DNA of 64,000 bases from Swaminathania salitolerans (GCF_007988945.1 NZ_BJVC01000001.1:682001-746000); one strand, 5' to 3'. Shown: positions 16,736-25,855, counted from the stretch's first letter. The notes: generated by a model not told the origin, from the letters alone. Program-made: numbers and translations.

Positions 16736-17813
16736 GTTCGCGGTCACGATTCTCGCCTTCGCCCTGATCCTCGGGATTCTCGTCTTCGTTCATGAAATGG
16801 GTCATTATCTCGCCGCGCGCTGGCGGGGCGTGAAGGTGGATGCGTTCTCGATCGGATTCGGGCCTGCCCTGTATCGCTGGCACGATCGGACGGGCACGGA
16901 ATGGCGCATCGCCGCGATTCCCCTCGGCGGATACGTCAAACCTCACGGTTTCGAGGATCCGGAAGACGCAACGGCGGAGCAGAAGGCAGCCTGGGTTCCG
17001 GGTCAGACCTTCCACGACAAGCCTGTCGGCTCGCGCATGCTCGTGATCGTCATGGGGCCGGTCTTCAATTTCCTGTTCGCGATCCTGCTTTTCACGGTGC
17101 TGTACGCTTCGGTGGGCAAGCCGGAGATGAAGAACGAGATCGCACAGGTCGCGCCCCACAGTGCCGCCGAAAAGGCGGGGCTGCGTCCGGGCGACGTGAT
17201 CACCCGACTCGGATCGCTCGATGTGTTCAATTTCGCCGACATCCAGGCTCATGCCGTGAAAATGCCGGGCGAGACGACCACGCTCGGTATCCGGCGGGAC
17301 GGTCACGATCTGTCGCTGCCCATTACGCTCGATACGGTTCCCGCAACGAAAACCAGCCCGGCGCGCGGGAGCATCGGCATCATGGCCGAGCTCGTCCCGG
17401 GACGGCCGATGAGCACGGGGCGTGCCTTCGTCGCCGGGCTGCACGAAACCTGGACGGTATCGGTCCAGACCCTCCAGGGAGTCTGGCAGATCCTGACCGG
17501 TCACCGTAGCGCGAAGGAGCTTGGAGGGACGATCAGGATCGCCCAGCTCTCCGGGCAGGTCGCCCATTACGGGCTCGCCAGCATCGTCTCCTTCATGGCT
17601 CTGCTCTCGATCAATCTCGGCCTGATCAACCTTTTCCCGATTCCCCTGCTCGATGGCGGCCGTCTGGTTTTCTATGTTGCCGAAGCCGTGAGGGGGAAGC
17701 CGGTCTCCAGACGCATTCAGGAGATCAGCTATCAGGCGGGATTTGCCATTATCGCAGCGCTCTTCCTGTTCTCGACGTTCAACGATCTTTCCAATCTCGG
17801 ATTGTTCCGGTGA
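16728..17813 (+). CDS. rseP: RIP metalloprotease RseP (site-2 protease)
   Basis: A 361-residue membrane protease. HEMGH at 22-26 is the zinc site, NFLFAILLF with preceding GP is the second conserved helix, one PDZ domain covers about 125-200 (AEKAGLRPGDVIT), and LINLFPIPLLDGGRL near 300-314 carries the third metal ligand. E. coli RseP has two PDZ domains, so this shorter form resembles other alphaproteobacteria. It cleaves anti-sigma factors and remnant signal peptides in the membrane. The start overlaps dxr by 8 bases. Confidence 0.95.
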   Translation: MHEFAVTILAFALILGILVFVHEMGHYLAARWRGVKVDAFSIGFGPALYRWHDRTGTEWRIAAIPLGGYVKPHGFEDPEDATAEQKAAWVPGQTFHDKPVGSRMLVIVMGPVFNFLFAILLFTVLYASVGKPEMKNEIAQVAPHSAAEKAGLRPGDVITRLGSLDVFNFADIQAHAVKMPGETTTLGIRRDGHDLSLPITLDTVPATKTSPARGSIGIMAELVPGRPMSTGRAFVAGLHETWTVSVQTLQGVWQILTGHRSAKELGGTIRIAQLSGQVAHYGLASIVSFMALLSINLGLINLFPIPLLDGGRLVFYVAEAVRGKPVSRRIQEISYQAGFAIIAALFLFSTFNDLSNLGLFR

Positions 17814-17934
17814 AGGGCGCGTTCAGGTAAGGCCAGTCGTGACATAGTGTGTTACGAGAGTTCATGTCTCGTGGCGCTTGCGCAGGGGGGGACAAGTCGG
17901 ATACGTCCAGTCAGGTCGCGCCAGCTCCCGTGCC

Positions 17935-17962
17935 TTGCGCCAGATTGCATTGCGCTTAATTG
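17935..17962 (+). promoter_or_regulatory. Possible bamA promoter in a 198-base spacer
   Basis: The rseP-bamA gap (17814-18011) has no gene. TTGCGC (17935-17940) and TAATTG (17957-17962) are 16 bases apart and give a weak sigma-70 match. The region becomes A+T-richer toward bamA. Confidence 0.3.
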
Positions 17963-18011
17963 TCTGAAATAAACCTTCACGTCGGGTTGATGAAGTTAAG
18001 GAACGTCCGTC

Positions 18012-20447
18012 TTGTCAGGTAAACGTCTCGTTCTCCTTGCTTCGGTCTGCATTTTACCTGTGTATTCAGGTCAGGCCGAGGCACAGAAAACCCGTCGCCA
18101 TTCCGCGCATCAGGCCAGCGAACACCGCCAGGCCAACGGTCAGGTGATCGAGGTCATCGATGTGAAGGGCAACAGCCGTATCGAGACCAGTACGGTCCTG
18201 TCCTATATGGTGGTGCAGCCGGGAGACCGTTTCAACCAGGACGATCTCGATCGCTCGCTCAAGACCCTGTATGCGACGGGTCTGTTCAAGGATGTGACCC
18301 TGCGTCGCTCGGGTTCGACCCTGATCGTCGATCTCGTCGAGAACCCGGTCGTCAACCGCATCGCCTTCGAAGGCAATCACGCCGTCAAGGACGAGGATCT
18401 CCGCAAGGAGATCACGATGCGTCCGCGTGCGGTCTTCTCGTCCCAGGCGGCTGCGGCAGATCGCCAGAAACTGCTCGATCTCTATGCGTCGAAAGCGCGT
18501 TTCGGCGCGACGGTAACGCCCCAGATCATCAAGCTTTCGCATAACCGGGTCGATGTGATCTTCAAGATCAACGAGGCCCGTCAGACGCTGATCAACAAGA
18601 TCGTCTTCGTCGGGAACAAGGCGTTCAGCGAGGCGCGTCTCGCTGCCGTTATCTCGTCCAAGGAATCGGAGTGGTACCGTTTCTTCTCCTCTTCCGACGA
18701 GTACAATCCCGAGCGCGTGAAATACGACGCCGAACTTCTGCGTCGCTTCTATCTGCATAACGGTTACGTCGATTTTCACATGATCAACGCGACGGGCGAG
18801 CTGTCGCCGGATCGCAAGAACTTCATCATCACCTTCACGGTGGATGAGGGGCCGCGCTACCGCATCGGCAAGATGGACGTCCGCTCCAGCCTTCGTCACG
18901 TCGAGTCGAAGGACCTGAAGAAGTACATCGATCTGTTCCCGCATCAGTGGTACGACGGTACGGCCATTCGCAACAATGTGACCAGCATGCAGGAACGGCT
19001 GCAGGCGACCGGGCACCCCTTTGCGATGGTGCGCTCCGAAATTGCCCGCAACCCGGAAAAACGGGTGGTCGATCTGCTTTTCGATGTGAATGAGGGGCCG
19101 CATGTCTATGTCGAGCGCCTCGACATCAACGGCAATACGGTGACGAAGGACAAGGTCATCCGGCGATCCCTGCCTATGGCCGAGGGCGACCCGTACACCC
19201 CGTTCGACCGGAAATACTCGAAGGCCGCGCTCGAGGATCTCGGCTTCTTCAAGACCGTATCGATCGATCAGACCCAGGGCTCGGCCCCCGACAAGGTCAA
19301 CGTCTCTGCCAATGTCGTGGAGAAGCCGACAGGCGAGTTCTCGCTCGGTGGCGGTTACTCGACAGACGTCGGTATTTTGGGCAATGGCTCCGTCAAGCAG
19401 CACAATCTGCTGGGTACGGGTATGGATGCCGGTATTTCCGGTACGGTCGCCTATTACCAGAAGCAGGTCGATCTCTCGCTGACCGATCCCTATTTCCTGG
19501 ATCGCAACATCGTCGCGGGTATCGATATCTTCGGCATTGAGAACAACTACCAGACATATCAGTCGTACAAGGAAGGCCGTTACGGTGCGACCCTGCGTAT
19601 GGGGTATTCCTATAACAACTATCTTTCGCAATCCTGGAGCTACTCGCTGATCGATCGCCGCGTCGGCAATCTCTACGATGCGCAATATGTCCAGGAATCG
19701 GGAAGCTACGAATACGTGCCTTCCTATTACGTTCAGGATTCCGCCGGCTGGTCGCTGCTTTCCCAGCTCAGCACATCGCTGACCTACGATCGGCGCGATA
19801 ACCGCATGCGCCCGCGCAAGGGATACATGCTCGAGCTCGGGGGCGATTTCGCCGGTATCGGCGGAGACGTGAAATATCTCCGGGCGAAATTCGACGGGCA
19901 GTATTATCTGCCGCTCGATTCGATTACCGGCTCCCATGACTGGGGTCTGCAGTTCAAGGGCGGCGCCGGCTATATGGGCGACTGGTCCAAGAGCGGCAAT
20001 GTCAACATCATCGACAACTTCTATCTCGGCGGCCAGAACCTGCGCGGCTTCCTTCAGGGCGGTGCTGGCCCCCGATCGGGCCACATCAATGCCAACACCC
20101 CTCTGCCCGGGCAGGAAGATCTCATCGGTGGGCGCTTCATCTATACGGCGTCTGCCCAGCTCAACTTCCCGCTGCCCATGGGAGACGATGTCGGTATATC
20201 GGGGCGCTATTTCGTCGATGCCGGTAGTCTTGCGGGCCTGCGCGTCAAGCACCGCTATACCAATCCTTCCGATGAGAGATACACGCCCGTAACCGGTGAC
20301 ACGCTTACGCCCCGCGTGACCACGGGTGTCGGTATTTCCTGGAAGAGCCCCTTCGGTCTGGTCAATATCGACGCCGCCGTGCCGATCATCAAATCGCGGA
20401 ACGACCGCCTGTATCCGATCCGTTTCGGCTTCGGGCAGCAGTTCTGA
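18012..20447 (+). CDS. bamA: Outer membrane protein assembly factor BamA
   Basis: An 811-residue Omp85 protein. A signal peptide (about 1-24, cleaved near AEA-QK) leads into five POTRA repeats (IEVIDVKGNSRIETSTV is the first) to about residue 420, then a 16-strand barrel with the conserved FSLGGGYSTD start, RGF motif (NLRGFLQGG) and a final Phe (IRFGFGQQF). It inserts beta-barrel proteins into the outer membrane. A TTG start is used, with AAGGA upstream; an ATG at 17990 is out of frame and opens only a 10-codon peptide. rseP upstream and the Skp-like gene downstream are the usual neighbours. Confidence 0.96.
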   Translation: MSGKRLVLLASVCILPVYSGQAEAQKTRRHSAHQASEHRQANGQVIEVIDVKGNSRIETSTVLSYMVVQPGDRFNQDDLDRSLKTLYATGLFKDVTLRRSGSTLIVDLVENPVVNRIAFEGNHAVKDEDLRKEITMRPRAVFSSQAAAADRQKLLDLYASKARFGATVTPQIIKLSHNRVDVIFKINEARQTLINKIVFVGNKAFSEARLAAVISSKESEWYRFFSSSDEYNPERVKYDAELLRRFYLHNGYVDFHMINATGELSPDRKNFIITFTVDEGPRYRIGKMDVRSSLRHVESKDLKKYIDLFPHQWYDGTAIRNNVTSMQERLQATGHPFAMVRSEIARNPEKRVVDLLFDVNEGPHVYVERLDINGNTVTKDKVIRRSLPMAEGDPYTPFDRKYSKAALEDLGFFKTVSIDQTQGSAPDKVNVSANVVEKPTGEFSLGGGYSTDVGILGNGSVKQHNLLGTGMDAGISGTVAYYQKQVDLSLTDPYFLDRNIVAGIDIFGIENNYQTYQSYKEGRYGATLRMGYSYNNYLSQSWSYSLIDRRVGNLYDAQYVQESGSYEYVPSYYVQDSAGWSLLSQLSTSLTYDRRDNRMRPRKGYMLELGGDFAGIGGDVKYLRAKFDGQYYLPLDSITGSHDWGLQFKGGAGYMGDWSKSGNVNIIDNFYLGGQNLRGFLQGGAGPRSGHINANTPLPGQEDLIGGRFIYTASAQLNFPLPMGDDVGISGRYFVDAGSLAGLRVKHRYTNPSDERYTPVTGDTLTPRVTTGVGISWKSPFGLVNIDAAVPIIKSRNDRLYPIRFGFGQQF

Positions 20448-20466
20448 TCGCAGTCCTTTCCCATCC

Positions 20467-20496
20467 CGATCGCGCCATGCTTCCGCGGCGCGATCG
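20467..20496 (+). other. Hairpin between bamA and the skp-like gene
   Basis: CGATCGCGCC and GGCGCGATCG form a 10-bp perfect stem with a 10-nt loop just after the bamA stop. Without a T-run it is more likely an attenuating or mRNA-stabilising hairpin within the operon. Confidence 0.45.
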
Positions 20497-20520
20497 TCAT
20501 GGTCTTGAGTAGAGGTCTCC

Positions 20521-21420
20521 ATGTCCATTTTCTCGGCAGCCCGCTTCATGGCTGCTTCGGCATTACTCGCCTCCGTCAGCCTTCCCGCATTCGCTCAGGC
20601 GCAGTCCTCCTCCGGCAATTCCGGTGGCAATGCAGGTTGGTTCGTGCCGAAAACCGCCCAGCCTGCGCCGCCGCCCCGTGCGGCCCGCCGCGTTCCGGTC
20701 GCGCAGCCTGTTGCGCCCCAGGCCGAGGAAGCCATGCAGCAGCCCGAGACGCCGCCCGTGCTGCCGGCCCCCCCGATTCCGGATTCTCCCGATCTTCCCA
20801 AGGCGGCACCCCCTCCGGCGGCCCTGATCGGTGTCATCAGCATCCCGACCGTGATGCGGATGTCGACGGCCGCGGCAGAAGCCCAGAAAGTGTTGGGTGA
20901 GCGCCGCGACAAGCTGGCCGCTGCGGCGCAGAAGGAGCAGGCGGGCTGGCGCGCCGAACAGCAGAAGCTGCAGGAAAGCGCACGCACCCTGACCTCGGAA
21001 CAGATCCAGATCCGTGAGCGTCATCTGCAGGAGCGCCGGAACAAGGCGCAGCGCGATTTCGCCAATCGCGCCCGGATCATCCAGGAAGCCGCCAATGTCT
21101 CGCTCAACCAGATCGAGCGCGAGCTGGTGCGTATCGTGCGCCAGGTGGCGAATTCTCACAGCATGAATCTCGTTCTGCATAGCGAGCAGGTCGCCCTGCA
21201 TGTGGACGGGCAGGATATCACGGAGGAGACGGCGAAGGTTCTGAACAAGATCCTGCCTCATGTCTTCATCCCGGCCGAGGATGTCGATCCCGAGGTTCTC
21301 GCAAAATCGGGCAAGATGCCCACGACGGCGGATGAGGATACGACATCGCAGGTCGGTCCGGGTCCGGCTGCCGGTCAGCAGGCGACCGAGGCGCCACGCT
21401 CGATTCTGAGGAAGCACTGA
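20521..21420 (+). CDS. OmpH/Skp-family periplasmic chaperone
   Basis: A 299-residue secreted protein, longer than typical Skp (about 160). A signal peptide (1-24, ending PAFAQAQ) is followed by a Pro/Ala-rich linker to about residue 100. A Skp-like core then begins with LIGVISIPTVMRMS, continues through a long charged coiled coil (about 125-205, KLAAAAQKEQ onward) and closes with NLVLHSEQVALHVDGQDITE. A polar tail rich in Thr/Gly/Pro ends the protein. Skp holds unfolded outer-membrane proteins in the periplasm. Position between bamA and lpxD supports the assignment. Confidence 0.85.
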   Translation: MSIFSAARFMAASALLASVSLPAFAQAQSSSGNSGGNAGWFVPKTAQPAPPPRAARRVPVAQPVAPQAEEAMQQPETPPVLPAPPIPDSPDLPKAAPPPAALIGVISIPTVMRMSTAAAEAQKVLGERRDKLAAAAQKEQAGWRAEQQKLQESARTLTSEQIQIRERHLQERRNKAQRDFANRARIIQEAANVSLNQIERELVRIVRQVANSHSMNLVLHSEQVALHVDGQDITEETAKVLNKILPHVFIPAEDVDPEVLAKSGKMPTTADEDTTSQVGPGPAAGQQATEAPRSILRKH

Positions 21421-21426
21421 TCGCTC

Positions 21427-22545
21427 ATGACGGATACCGACGCCCCGATTTCCAGTGACGTCCTCCCCAGCGACGTCCTTCCCGGCGATCCCCGGTTCTT
21501 CGACCGGGCGGGGCCGTTCTCCGTGCGCGATCTGGCCGAATGTGCCGGGGCCGAGATTGTCGGCCTCGACGATGACACCGACCGGACGATGCTCCAGGGC
21601 GTCGCTCCGCTGACGATGCTCCAGGGGGTCGCTCCGCTCCAGGCCGCGACCGCTGGCGAGATCAGTTTCCTCGACAACAGGCGCTATCTGCCGCTCCTCG
21701 CCGGGACGCGGGCGGGCGCGGTCATTCTCGCTCCGGCGTTCAGGGACAAGCTGCCCCCGGGCGTGATCGGTCTCGTCAGCAAGACCCCCTATCTCGCCTG
21801 GGCGCGGATCGCCTCGCGGTTCCATCCGCTTCCCCCGGCGAAGCCGGGCATTCACGCCACGGCCTGTGTGGATCCGACCGCCCGGATCGCGGAAGGGGTG
21901 GAGATCGGCCCGTTTGCCGTGATCGGCGCGGGTGTGGAAATCGGCGCGCATAGTGTCGTCGGCGCCCAGGCGGTGATCGGCAGCGGTGTGTCGATCGGGG
22001 AGCGATGCAGGATCGGTGCGCATGTTTCCGTGTCGCATGCGATTCTGGCGGATCGGGTCACGCTCTATCCCGGGGCACGGATCGGACAGGACGGCTTCGG
22101 CTTCGCCGTGGGGCCGTCGGGATTCGAAACGGTCCCGCAACTCGGTCGCGTGGTCATCGGGCACGATGTCGAGATCGGTGCGAACTCGACCATCGATCGC
22201 GGATCCATGCGCGACACCGCGATCGGCGCAGGAACCCGTATCGATAATCTCGTGCAGATCGGACACAACGCCCAGCTCGGTCGCTGCTGCATCGTCGTCT
22301 CGCAGGCCGGTATTTCCGGCTCGACGGAGCTTGGCGATTTCGTGACCATCGCCGCCCAGGCGGGGCTGATCGGTCACATCAGGATCGGGGAAAAGGCGCG
22401 TGTCGGCGCCCAGTGCGGTGTCATGTCCGATGTGGAGGCCGGCGCCGATGTGATCGGCAGCCCTGCCATGCCGTTCCGGGAGTTCTTCCGCAATGTCGCC
22501 TTTCTGCGCCGTCTCGCAAAGAAGGACGGCAAGGGAGAAGGCTGA
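21427..22545 (+). CDS. lpxD: UDP-3-O-acylglucosamine N-acyltransferase
   Basis: A 372-residue left-handed beta-helix acyltransferase with many hexapeptide repeats from about 135 to 345 (for example [16 protein letters not shown]). IGHNAQLG holds the expected catalytic His. The N-terminal uridine-binding domain contains [14 protein letters not shown]. It adds the second 3-hydroxyacyl chain in lipid A synthesis. A nine-residue segment, TMLQGVAPL, is duplicated in tandem near residue 54-71. The gene starts 6 bases after the skp-like stop. Confidence 0.95.
   Translation: MTDTDAPISSDVLPSDVLPGDPRFFDRAGPFSVRDLAECAGAEIVGLDDDTDRTMLQGVAPLTMLQGVAPLQAATAGEISFLDNRRYLPLLAGTRAGAVILAPAFRDKLPPGVIGLVSKTPYLAWARIASRFHPLPPAKPGIHATACVDPTARIAEGVEIGPFAVIGAGVEIGAHSVVGAQAVIGSGVSIGERCRIGAHVSVSHAILADRVTLYPGARIGQDGFGFAVGPSGFETVPQLGRVVIGHDVEIGANSTIDRGSMRDTAIGAGTRIDNLVQIGHNAQLGRCCIVVSQAGISGSTELGDFVTIAAQAGLIGHIRIGEKARVGAQCGVMSDVEAGADVIGSPAMPFREFFRNVAFLRRLAKKDGKGEG
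21586..21639 (+). repeat. 27-bp in-frame tandem duplication in lpxD
   Basis: Two 27-bp copies beginning ACGATGCTCCAGGG sit head to tail and differ at two positions. They duplicate nine residues (TMLQGVAPL) in the N-terminal domain without breaking the frame. Confidence 0.9.
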
Positions 22546-22708
22546 GAACCGTCGAACCGCTGTATGTCTGCATGGCGGTTCGGGAGGATCGACCCCGAGA
22601 GTGGCCAGAATGGCAGAGTTTTGCTAAGGCTGGGCAACATCGTGAAACGACCATCATCGAGGTGATGGAGAGGCGGGGCCGGAATCCTGGTGCCGCGACA
22701 AGCAAGAA

Positions 22709-23218
22709 GTGAGCGGAAAATTGGACGCGCCAGCGGAAGACAAGAAAAAGGTGGCGGCAGCCGGCGACGCTGCGGCCGAGATCGGTTCCATCGATATCAT
22801 GCGGATCATGTCGGCCATTCCGCATCGCTACCCGTTCCTGATGATCGACAAGATGGTCGATATCAGGCTGGGTGAATCGGCGACGGGTATCAAGAACGTC
22901 ACCATCAACGAGCCGTTCTTCACGGGGCATTTCCCGGCCCAGCCGGTCATGCCCGGCGTGTTGATCGTCGAAGCCATGGCCCAGACAGCCGCGACTCTCG
23001 TCGTGCTCACCCTCGGCGAGGCGTTCGAAGGCAAGCTCGTCTATTTCATGACGATCGAGGGCGCCAAGTTCCGCCGCCCCGTCGGTCCGGGCGATCAGCT
23101 GCATATCACGGTGGAGAAGGAGCGCGCCCGCGCCAATGTCTGGCGTTTCAAGGGCGTGGCGCGTGTCGATGGCGTTTCGGTTGCCGAGGCGACCTTCAGT
23201 GCCATGATCATGGGTTAA
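22709..23218 (+). CDS. fabZ: 3-hydroxyacyl-ACP dehydratase FabZ
   Basis: A 169-residue hot-dog-fold dehydratase. IPHRYPFLMIDKM, the catalytic His in FFTGHFPAQPVMPGV, and the Glu in LIVEAMAQTAA are all present. It dehydrates 3-hydroxyacyl-ACP in fatty acid elongation and competes with LpxA/LpxD for the same hydroxyacyl-ACP pool, hence its usual place between them. The GTG start gives an N-terminal extension of about 25 residues rich in Ala and Lys; no strong ribosome site is seen, so a later start cannot be excluded. Confidence 0.94.
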   Translation: MSGKLDAPAEDKKKVAAAGDAAAEIGSIDIMRIMSAIPHRYPFLMIDKMVDIRLGESATGIKNVTINEPFFTGHFPAQPVMPGVLIVEAMAQTAATLVVLTLGEAFEGKLVYFMTIEGAKFRRPVGPGDQLHITVEKERARANVWRFKGVARVDGVSVAEATFSAMIMG

Positions 23219-23227
23219 ACAGAGGTC

Positions 23228-24091
23228 TTGGATCATTCCGTGGTAAACTGGCCGAGCTCCGTCCGCATTCATCCCAGCGCTCTCGTCGATCCCGAGGCAA
23301 AACTCGGAGAGGGCGTGACCATCGGTCCGTGGTGCTCCGTCGGTCCCGATGTCGTGCTCGGTGAGGGCGTCAGACTCCATGCGAATGTGATCGTCGACGG
23401 CCTGACCGAGATCGGCGCCCAGGCCGAGATCTTTCCTTTCGTGACGGTGGGGCTCGCCCCGCAGGATCTCAAATATCGTGGCGAGCCGACGCGTTGCCAG
23501 ATCGGCGCCCACACCGTCATTCGGGAGAACGTGACGATCCACAGGGGCACGGCCCAGGGTGCGGGGCTGACCCGGGTCGGGTCGCATTGTCTCATCATGG
23601 CCAATGCGCATGTTGCCCATGACTGTCTGATCGGCGATGGCGTAATCATCGTCAACAATACGGTGATGGGCGGTCATGTCGAGATTGGCGATGGCGCGCG
23701 GATCATGGGCTCCGCAGCCCTGCACCAGTTCGTTCGTATCGGTCGTGGGGCTCTGGTTGGCGGCGTGTGCGGGGTCGAGGCGGATGTCATCCCCTATGGC
23801 AGCGTTCTGGGCAATCGAGCGCGTCTGGTCGGCCTGCACTGGATCTGGCTCAGGCGTCAGGGTGTCAGTGCGGGAGAAATCCAGCAGATGCGCCGTGCCT
23901 TCCGTATCCTGTATCCCCGTACCGGACGGAACGAGGCCGTTCTCGGGGCGCGCCTGTCCGAAGTAAAGCGCGATTTTCCGGATCACGCGCGTATTCAGGA
24001 AATCATCACCTTCATGGAAGCCGAGAGCCGACGCGGGCTCGTGCGGGCTGCGAGCCCGTCCCAGATCACAGCCGAGACAGAGGGCGTGTGA
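23228..24091 (+). CDS. lpxA: UDP-N-acetylglucosamine O-acyltransferase
   Basis: A 287-residue hexapeptide-repeat acyltransferase. RIHPSALVDPEAKLGEGV starts the beta-helix, HRGTAQGAG and LIMANAHVAHDCLIGD carry the active-site His residues, and a helical C-terminus (EIQQMRRAFRILY) completes it. It adds the first hydroxyacyl chain to UDP-GlcNAc, the first step of lipid A synthesis. The TTG start is adopted because AGAGG precedes it; an in-frame GTG 12 bases later is an alternative. The stop overlaps lpxI (GTGA). Confidence 0.95.
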   Translation: MDHSVVNWPSSVRIHPSALVDPEAKLGEGVTIGPWCSVGPDVVLGEGVRLHANVIVDGLTEIGAQAEIFPFVTVGLAPQDLKYRGEPTRCQIGAHTVIRENVTIHRGTAQGAGLTRVGSHCLIMANAHVAHDCLIGDGVIIVNNTVMGGHVEIGDGARIMGSAALHQFVRIGRGALVGGVCGVEADVIPYGSVLGNRARLVGLHWIWLRRQGVSAGEIQQMRRAFRILYPRTGRNEAVLGARLSEVKRDFPDHARIQEIITFMEAESRRGLVRAASPSQITAETEGV

Positions 24092-24954
24092 CTCCGCTGC
24101 CTCATGGTGCGGTTGCTCCTGCGCCCGTCGGTATTCTGGCCGGAGGCGGGCCTCTGCCCTTCCAGGTTGCCGAGGCAGTGCGGGATGCGGGTGGTTCGGT
24201 CTTCATCGTCGGTTTTCAGGATTTCGTCGATACCGCGCGTCTCGATGCATGGCCGCATCGCATCGTTCGTCTGGCCGCGGCGGGAGAGATCCTTTCCGCA
24301 CTGCGTGAGGCCGGTTGTCGCGAAATCGTCCTGATCGGGCCGGTCCGTCGCCCGGCGCTCAGGGATCTTCGGCCCGATGCCGAGGGCGCGCGGCTCATGG
24401 CGCGGGTAGGACGGGCGCTGTTTTCGGGCGATGACGGGCTGCTCGGCGCCTTGGTGCGGATCTTCGGCGAGGAAGGATTCGTCGTCAGGGGCGCGCATGA
24501 GTTTCTGAACCGCTCGCTCGGCCATCCCGGAATCCAGGGCTGTGTCCGTCCTGACGCACAGGCGATGCAGGATATCCGGCGCGGCGTTGCCGTCGTGCGC
24601 GGGCTCGGCGCGCTCGATATAGGGCAGGGATGCGTCGTTCAGGATAATCTCGTTCTCGCGGTCGAGGCGCTCGAGGGCACGGACGCGATGCTCGCCCGTG
24701 CGGCGGAGCTCCGGCAGCCCGGGGCCGGGGGTGTTCTGGTCAAGATGCTCAAGCCCGGTCAGGAAAAGCGGGCCGACATGCCGACACTGGGGCCGCGAAC
24801 GGTTGAGAACGCCCATCGGGCAGGATTGCGCGGGATCGCCTTCGAGGCCGGGGGGACGCTTCTGACGGATCCCGAGGGGTGCAAGGCAACCGCGGACCGC
24901 CTCGGGATGTTCCTTTACGGAGTGAGCGACGTCGAACACGACGGCGTTGCCTGA
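24088..24954 (+). CDS. lpxI: UDP-2,3-diacylglucosamine pyrophosphatase LpxI
   Basis: A 288-residue LpxI (DUF1009) protein. GILAGGGPLPFQVAEAV opens it, and GDDGLLGALVRIFGEEGF, VVQDNLVLAVEALEGTDAML and KRADMPTLGPRTVENA are characteristic, the last with the Asp needed for catalysis. It hydrolyses UDP-2,3-diacyl-GlcN to lipid X, replacing LpxH in alphaproteobacteria. It starts with GTG overlapping lpxA. lpxB, which often follows, is replaced by gloA here. Confidence 0.94.
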   Translation: MTPLPHGAVAPAPVGILAGGGPLPFQVAEAVRDAGGSVFIVGFQDFVDTARLDAWPHRIVRLAAAGEILSALREAGCREIVLIGPVRRPALRDLRPDAEGARLMARVGRALFSGDDGLLGALVRIFGEEGFVVRGAHEFLNRSLGHPGIQGCVRPDAQAMQDIRRGVAVVRGLGALDIGQGCVVQDNLVLAVEALEGTDAMLARAAELRQPGAGGVLVKMLKPGQEKRADMPTLGPRTVENAHRAGLRGIAFEAGGTLLTDPEGCKATADRLGMFLYGVSDVEHDGVA

Positions 24955-24975
24955 AACGCGTCAGGAGACAGAAAA

Positions 24976-25371
24976 ATGGCCACCTATCTGCATACGATGA
25001 TTCGCGTCCGCGATCTCGACAAGAGCGTCGGGTTCTACAGGATGCTGGGTATGCGCGAGATCCGGCGTCGGGAAGTGCCCGACGGTCGCTATACGCTCGT
25101 GTATATGGGGTTCAACGACAACGCCCATGGCGAGGCGGAAATCGAACTCACCTATAACTGGGATCAGGAAGAGCCCTACACGCTCGGCAACGGATTCGGT
25201 CATTTCGCGATCGGCGTTTCCGACGCCGCGGCTTTAGTCGAGACGGTGCGCGGCAATGGCGGGAAGGTCACGCGCGAGGCGGGGCCGGTCAAGTTCGGGA
25301 CGACGGTCATTGCCTTCGTCGAGGATCCCGATGGCTACAAGATCGAGATCATCCAGAAGGATACGTTCTGA
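24976..25371 (+). CDS. gloA: Lactoylglutathione lyase (glyoxalase I)
   Basis: A 131-residue VOC-fold glyoxalase I. The metal ligands expected are His7 (YLHTMIRV), the Glu in AEIELTYNW (about 56), His in FGHFAIGV (about 76) and Glu in GYKIEIIQK near the C-terminus. It isomerises the methylglyoxal-glutathione hemithioacetal to lactoylglutathione. A CAGGAGA site lies just before the ATG. It is transcribed in the same direction as lpxI, 21 bases on. Confidence 0.95.
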   Translation: MATYLHTMIRVRDLDKSVGFYRMLGMREIRRREVPDGRYTLVYMGFNDNAHGEAEIELTYNWDQEEPYTLGNGFGHFAIGVSDAAALVETVRGNGGKVTREAGPVKFGTTVIAFVEDPDGYKIEIIQKDTF

Positions 25372-25469
25372 CGTTTCCTGCCCGGTGCTGCCGTCCTGCC
25401 CGGCGTGCTTTCTGCCCGGCGCTGCTTTCTGTTCGGCGCGTGACGGGCAGGCCGGGGGCATGAATTGCC

Positions 25470-25706
25470 TCAGCTCCGGGATCTGCTTTGCCTGAGACGG
25501 TCGGTGGCCTTCTCGAGGGCGGCGATGATCGTCGCGGCATGGCGTTTCACGCGCTCGTCCGGATCGTTGGAAAGCAGATCGGCCGCGAGCAGGGCCGTGG
25601 CCAGATCGTTGCGAAGATCGTGACGCAGCGCCGACAGGCGTCGCTCGGCGTCCGGGTTCTGGCCGGTCGGCGTCCCTGAGGCGGCCGGGGGCGGGGGAGG
25701 TGTCAT
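25470..25706 (-). CDS. Small DHp-like protein (histidine-kinase H-box without ATPase)
   Basis: A 78-residue protein. After a Pro-rich start, residues 22-72 resemble the two-helix dimerisation/phosphoacceptor domain of sensor kinases: ALRHDLRNDLATALLAADL looks like an H-box with the phosphoacceptor His at about position 29, and the second helix is VKRHAATIIAALEKATDRL. There is no room for a catalytic domain or sensor. It could be a phosphotransfer protein or only share the helical pattern. It is divergent from rpmH and no partner gene is adjacent. Assignment rests on motif resemblance only. Confidence 0.6.
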   Translation of the reverse strand: MTPPPPPAASGTPTGQNPDAERRLSALRHDLRNDLATALLAADLLSNDPDERVKRHAATIIAALEKATDRLRQSRSRS

Positions 25707-25726
25707 GCTGAAGCTCCTCGATTCGA

Positions 25727-25755
25727 TTGACAGCGTTGACGGGGCCTCGTAAAAG
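25727..25755 (+). promoter_or_regulatory. Promoter for rpmH-rnpA-yidD-yidC-engB-argB
   Basis: TTGACA (25727-25732) and TAAAAG (25750-25755) are separated by exactly 17 bases, the best sigma-70 match in the window. It lies about 100 bases before rpmH, so the leader is roughly 90 nt. Confidence 0.6.
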
Positions 25756-25855
25756 CCCGCCCACAGAGGAAGATGGCGTCAACCTTGTGTCGTCTTCTTG
25801 TCAGGGTGGGCCGTGACAGGTTTCACCGTCAACCATTGCCTTGAGGAATGACGCC

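Noticed and set aside
17990-18022. ATG-initiated leader peptide before bamA
   Set aside because: Ten codons only, out of frame with bamA, with no sign of regulatory peptide features; kept only as a note on start choice.
18066-20549. 827-codon minus-strand open frame opposite bamA
   Set aside because: Antisense shadow of an unmistakable Omp85 gene; no ribosome site or family feature.
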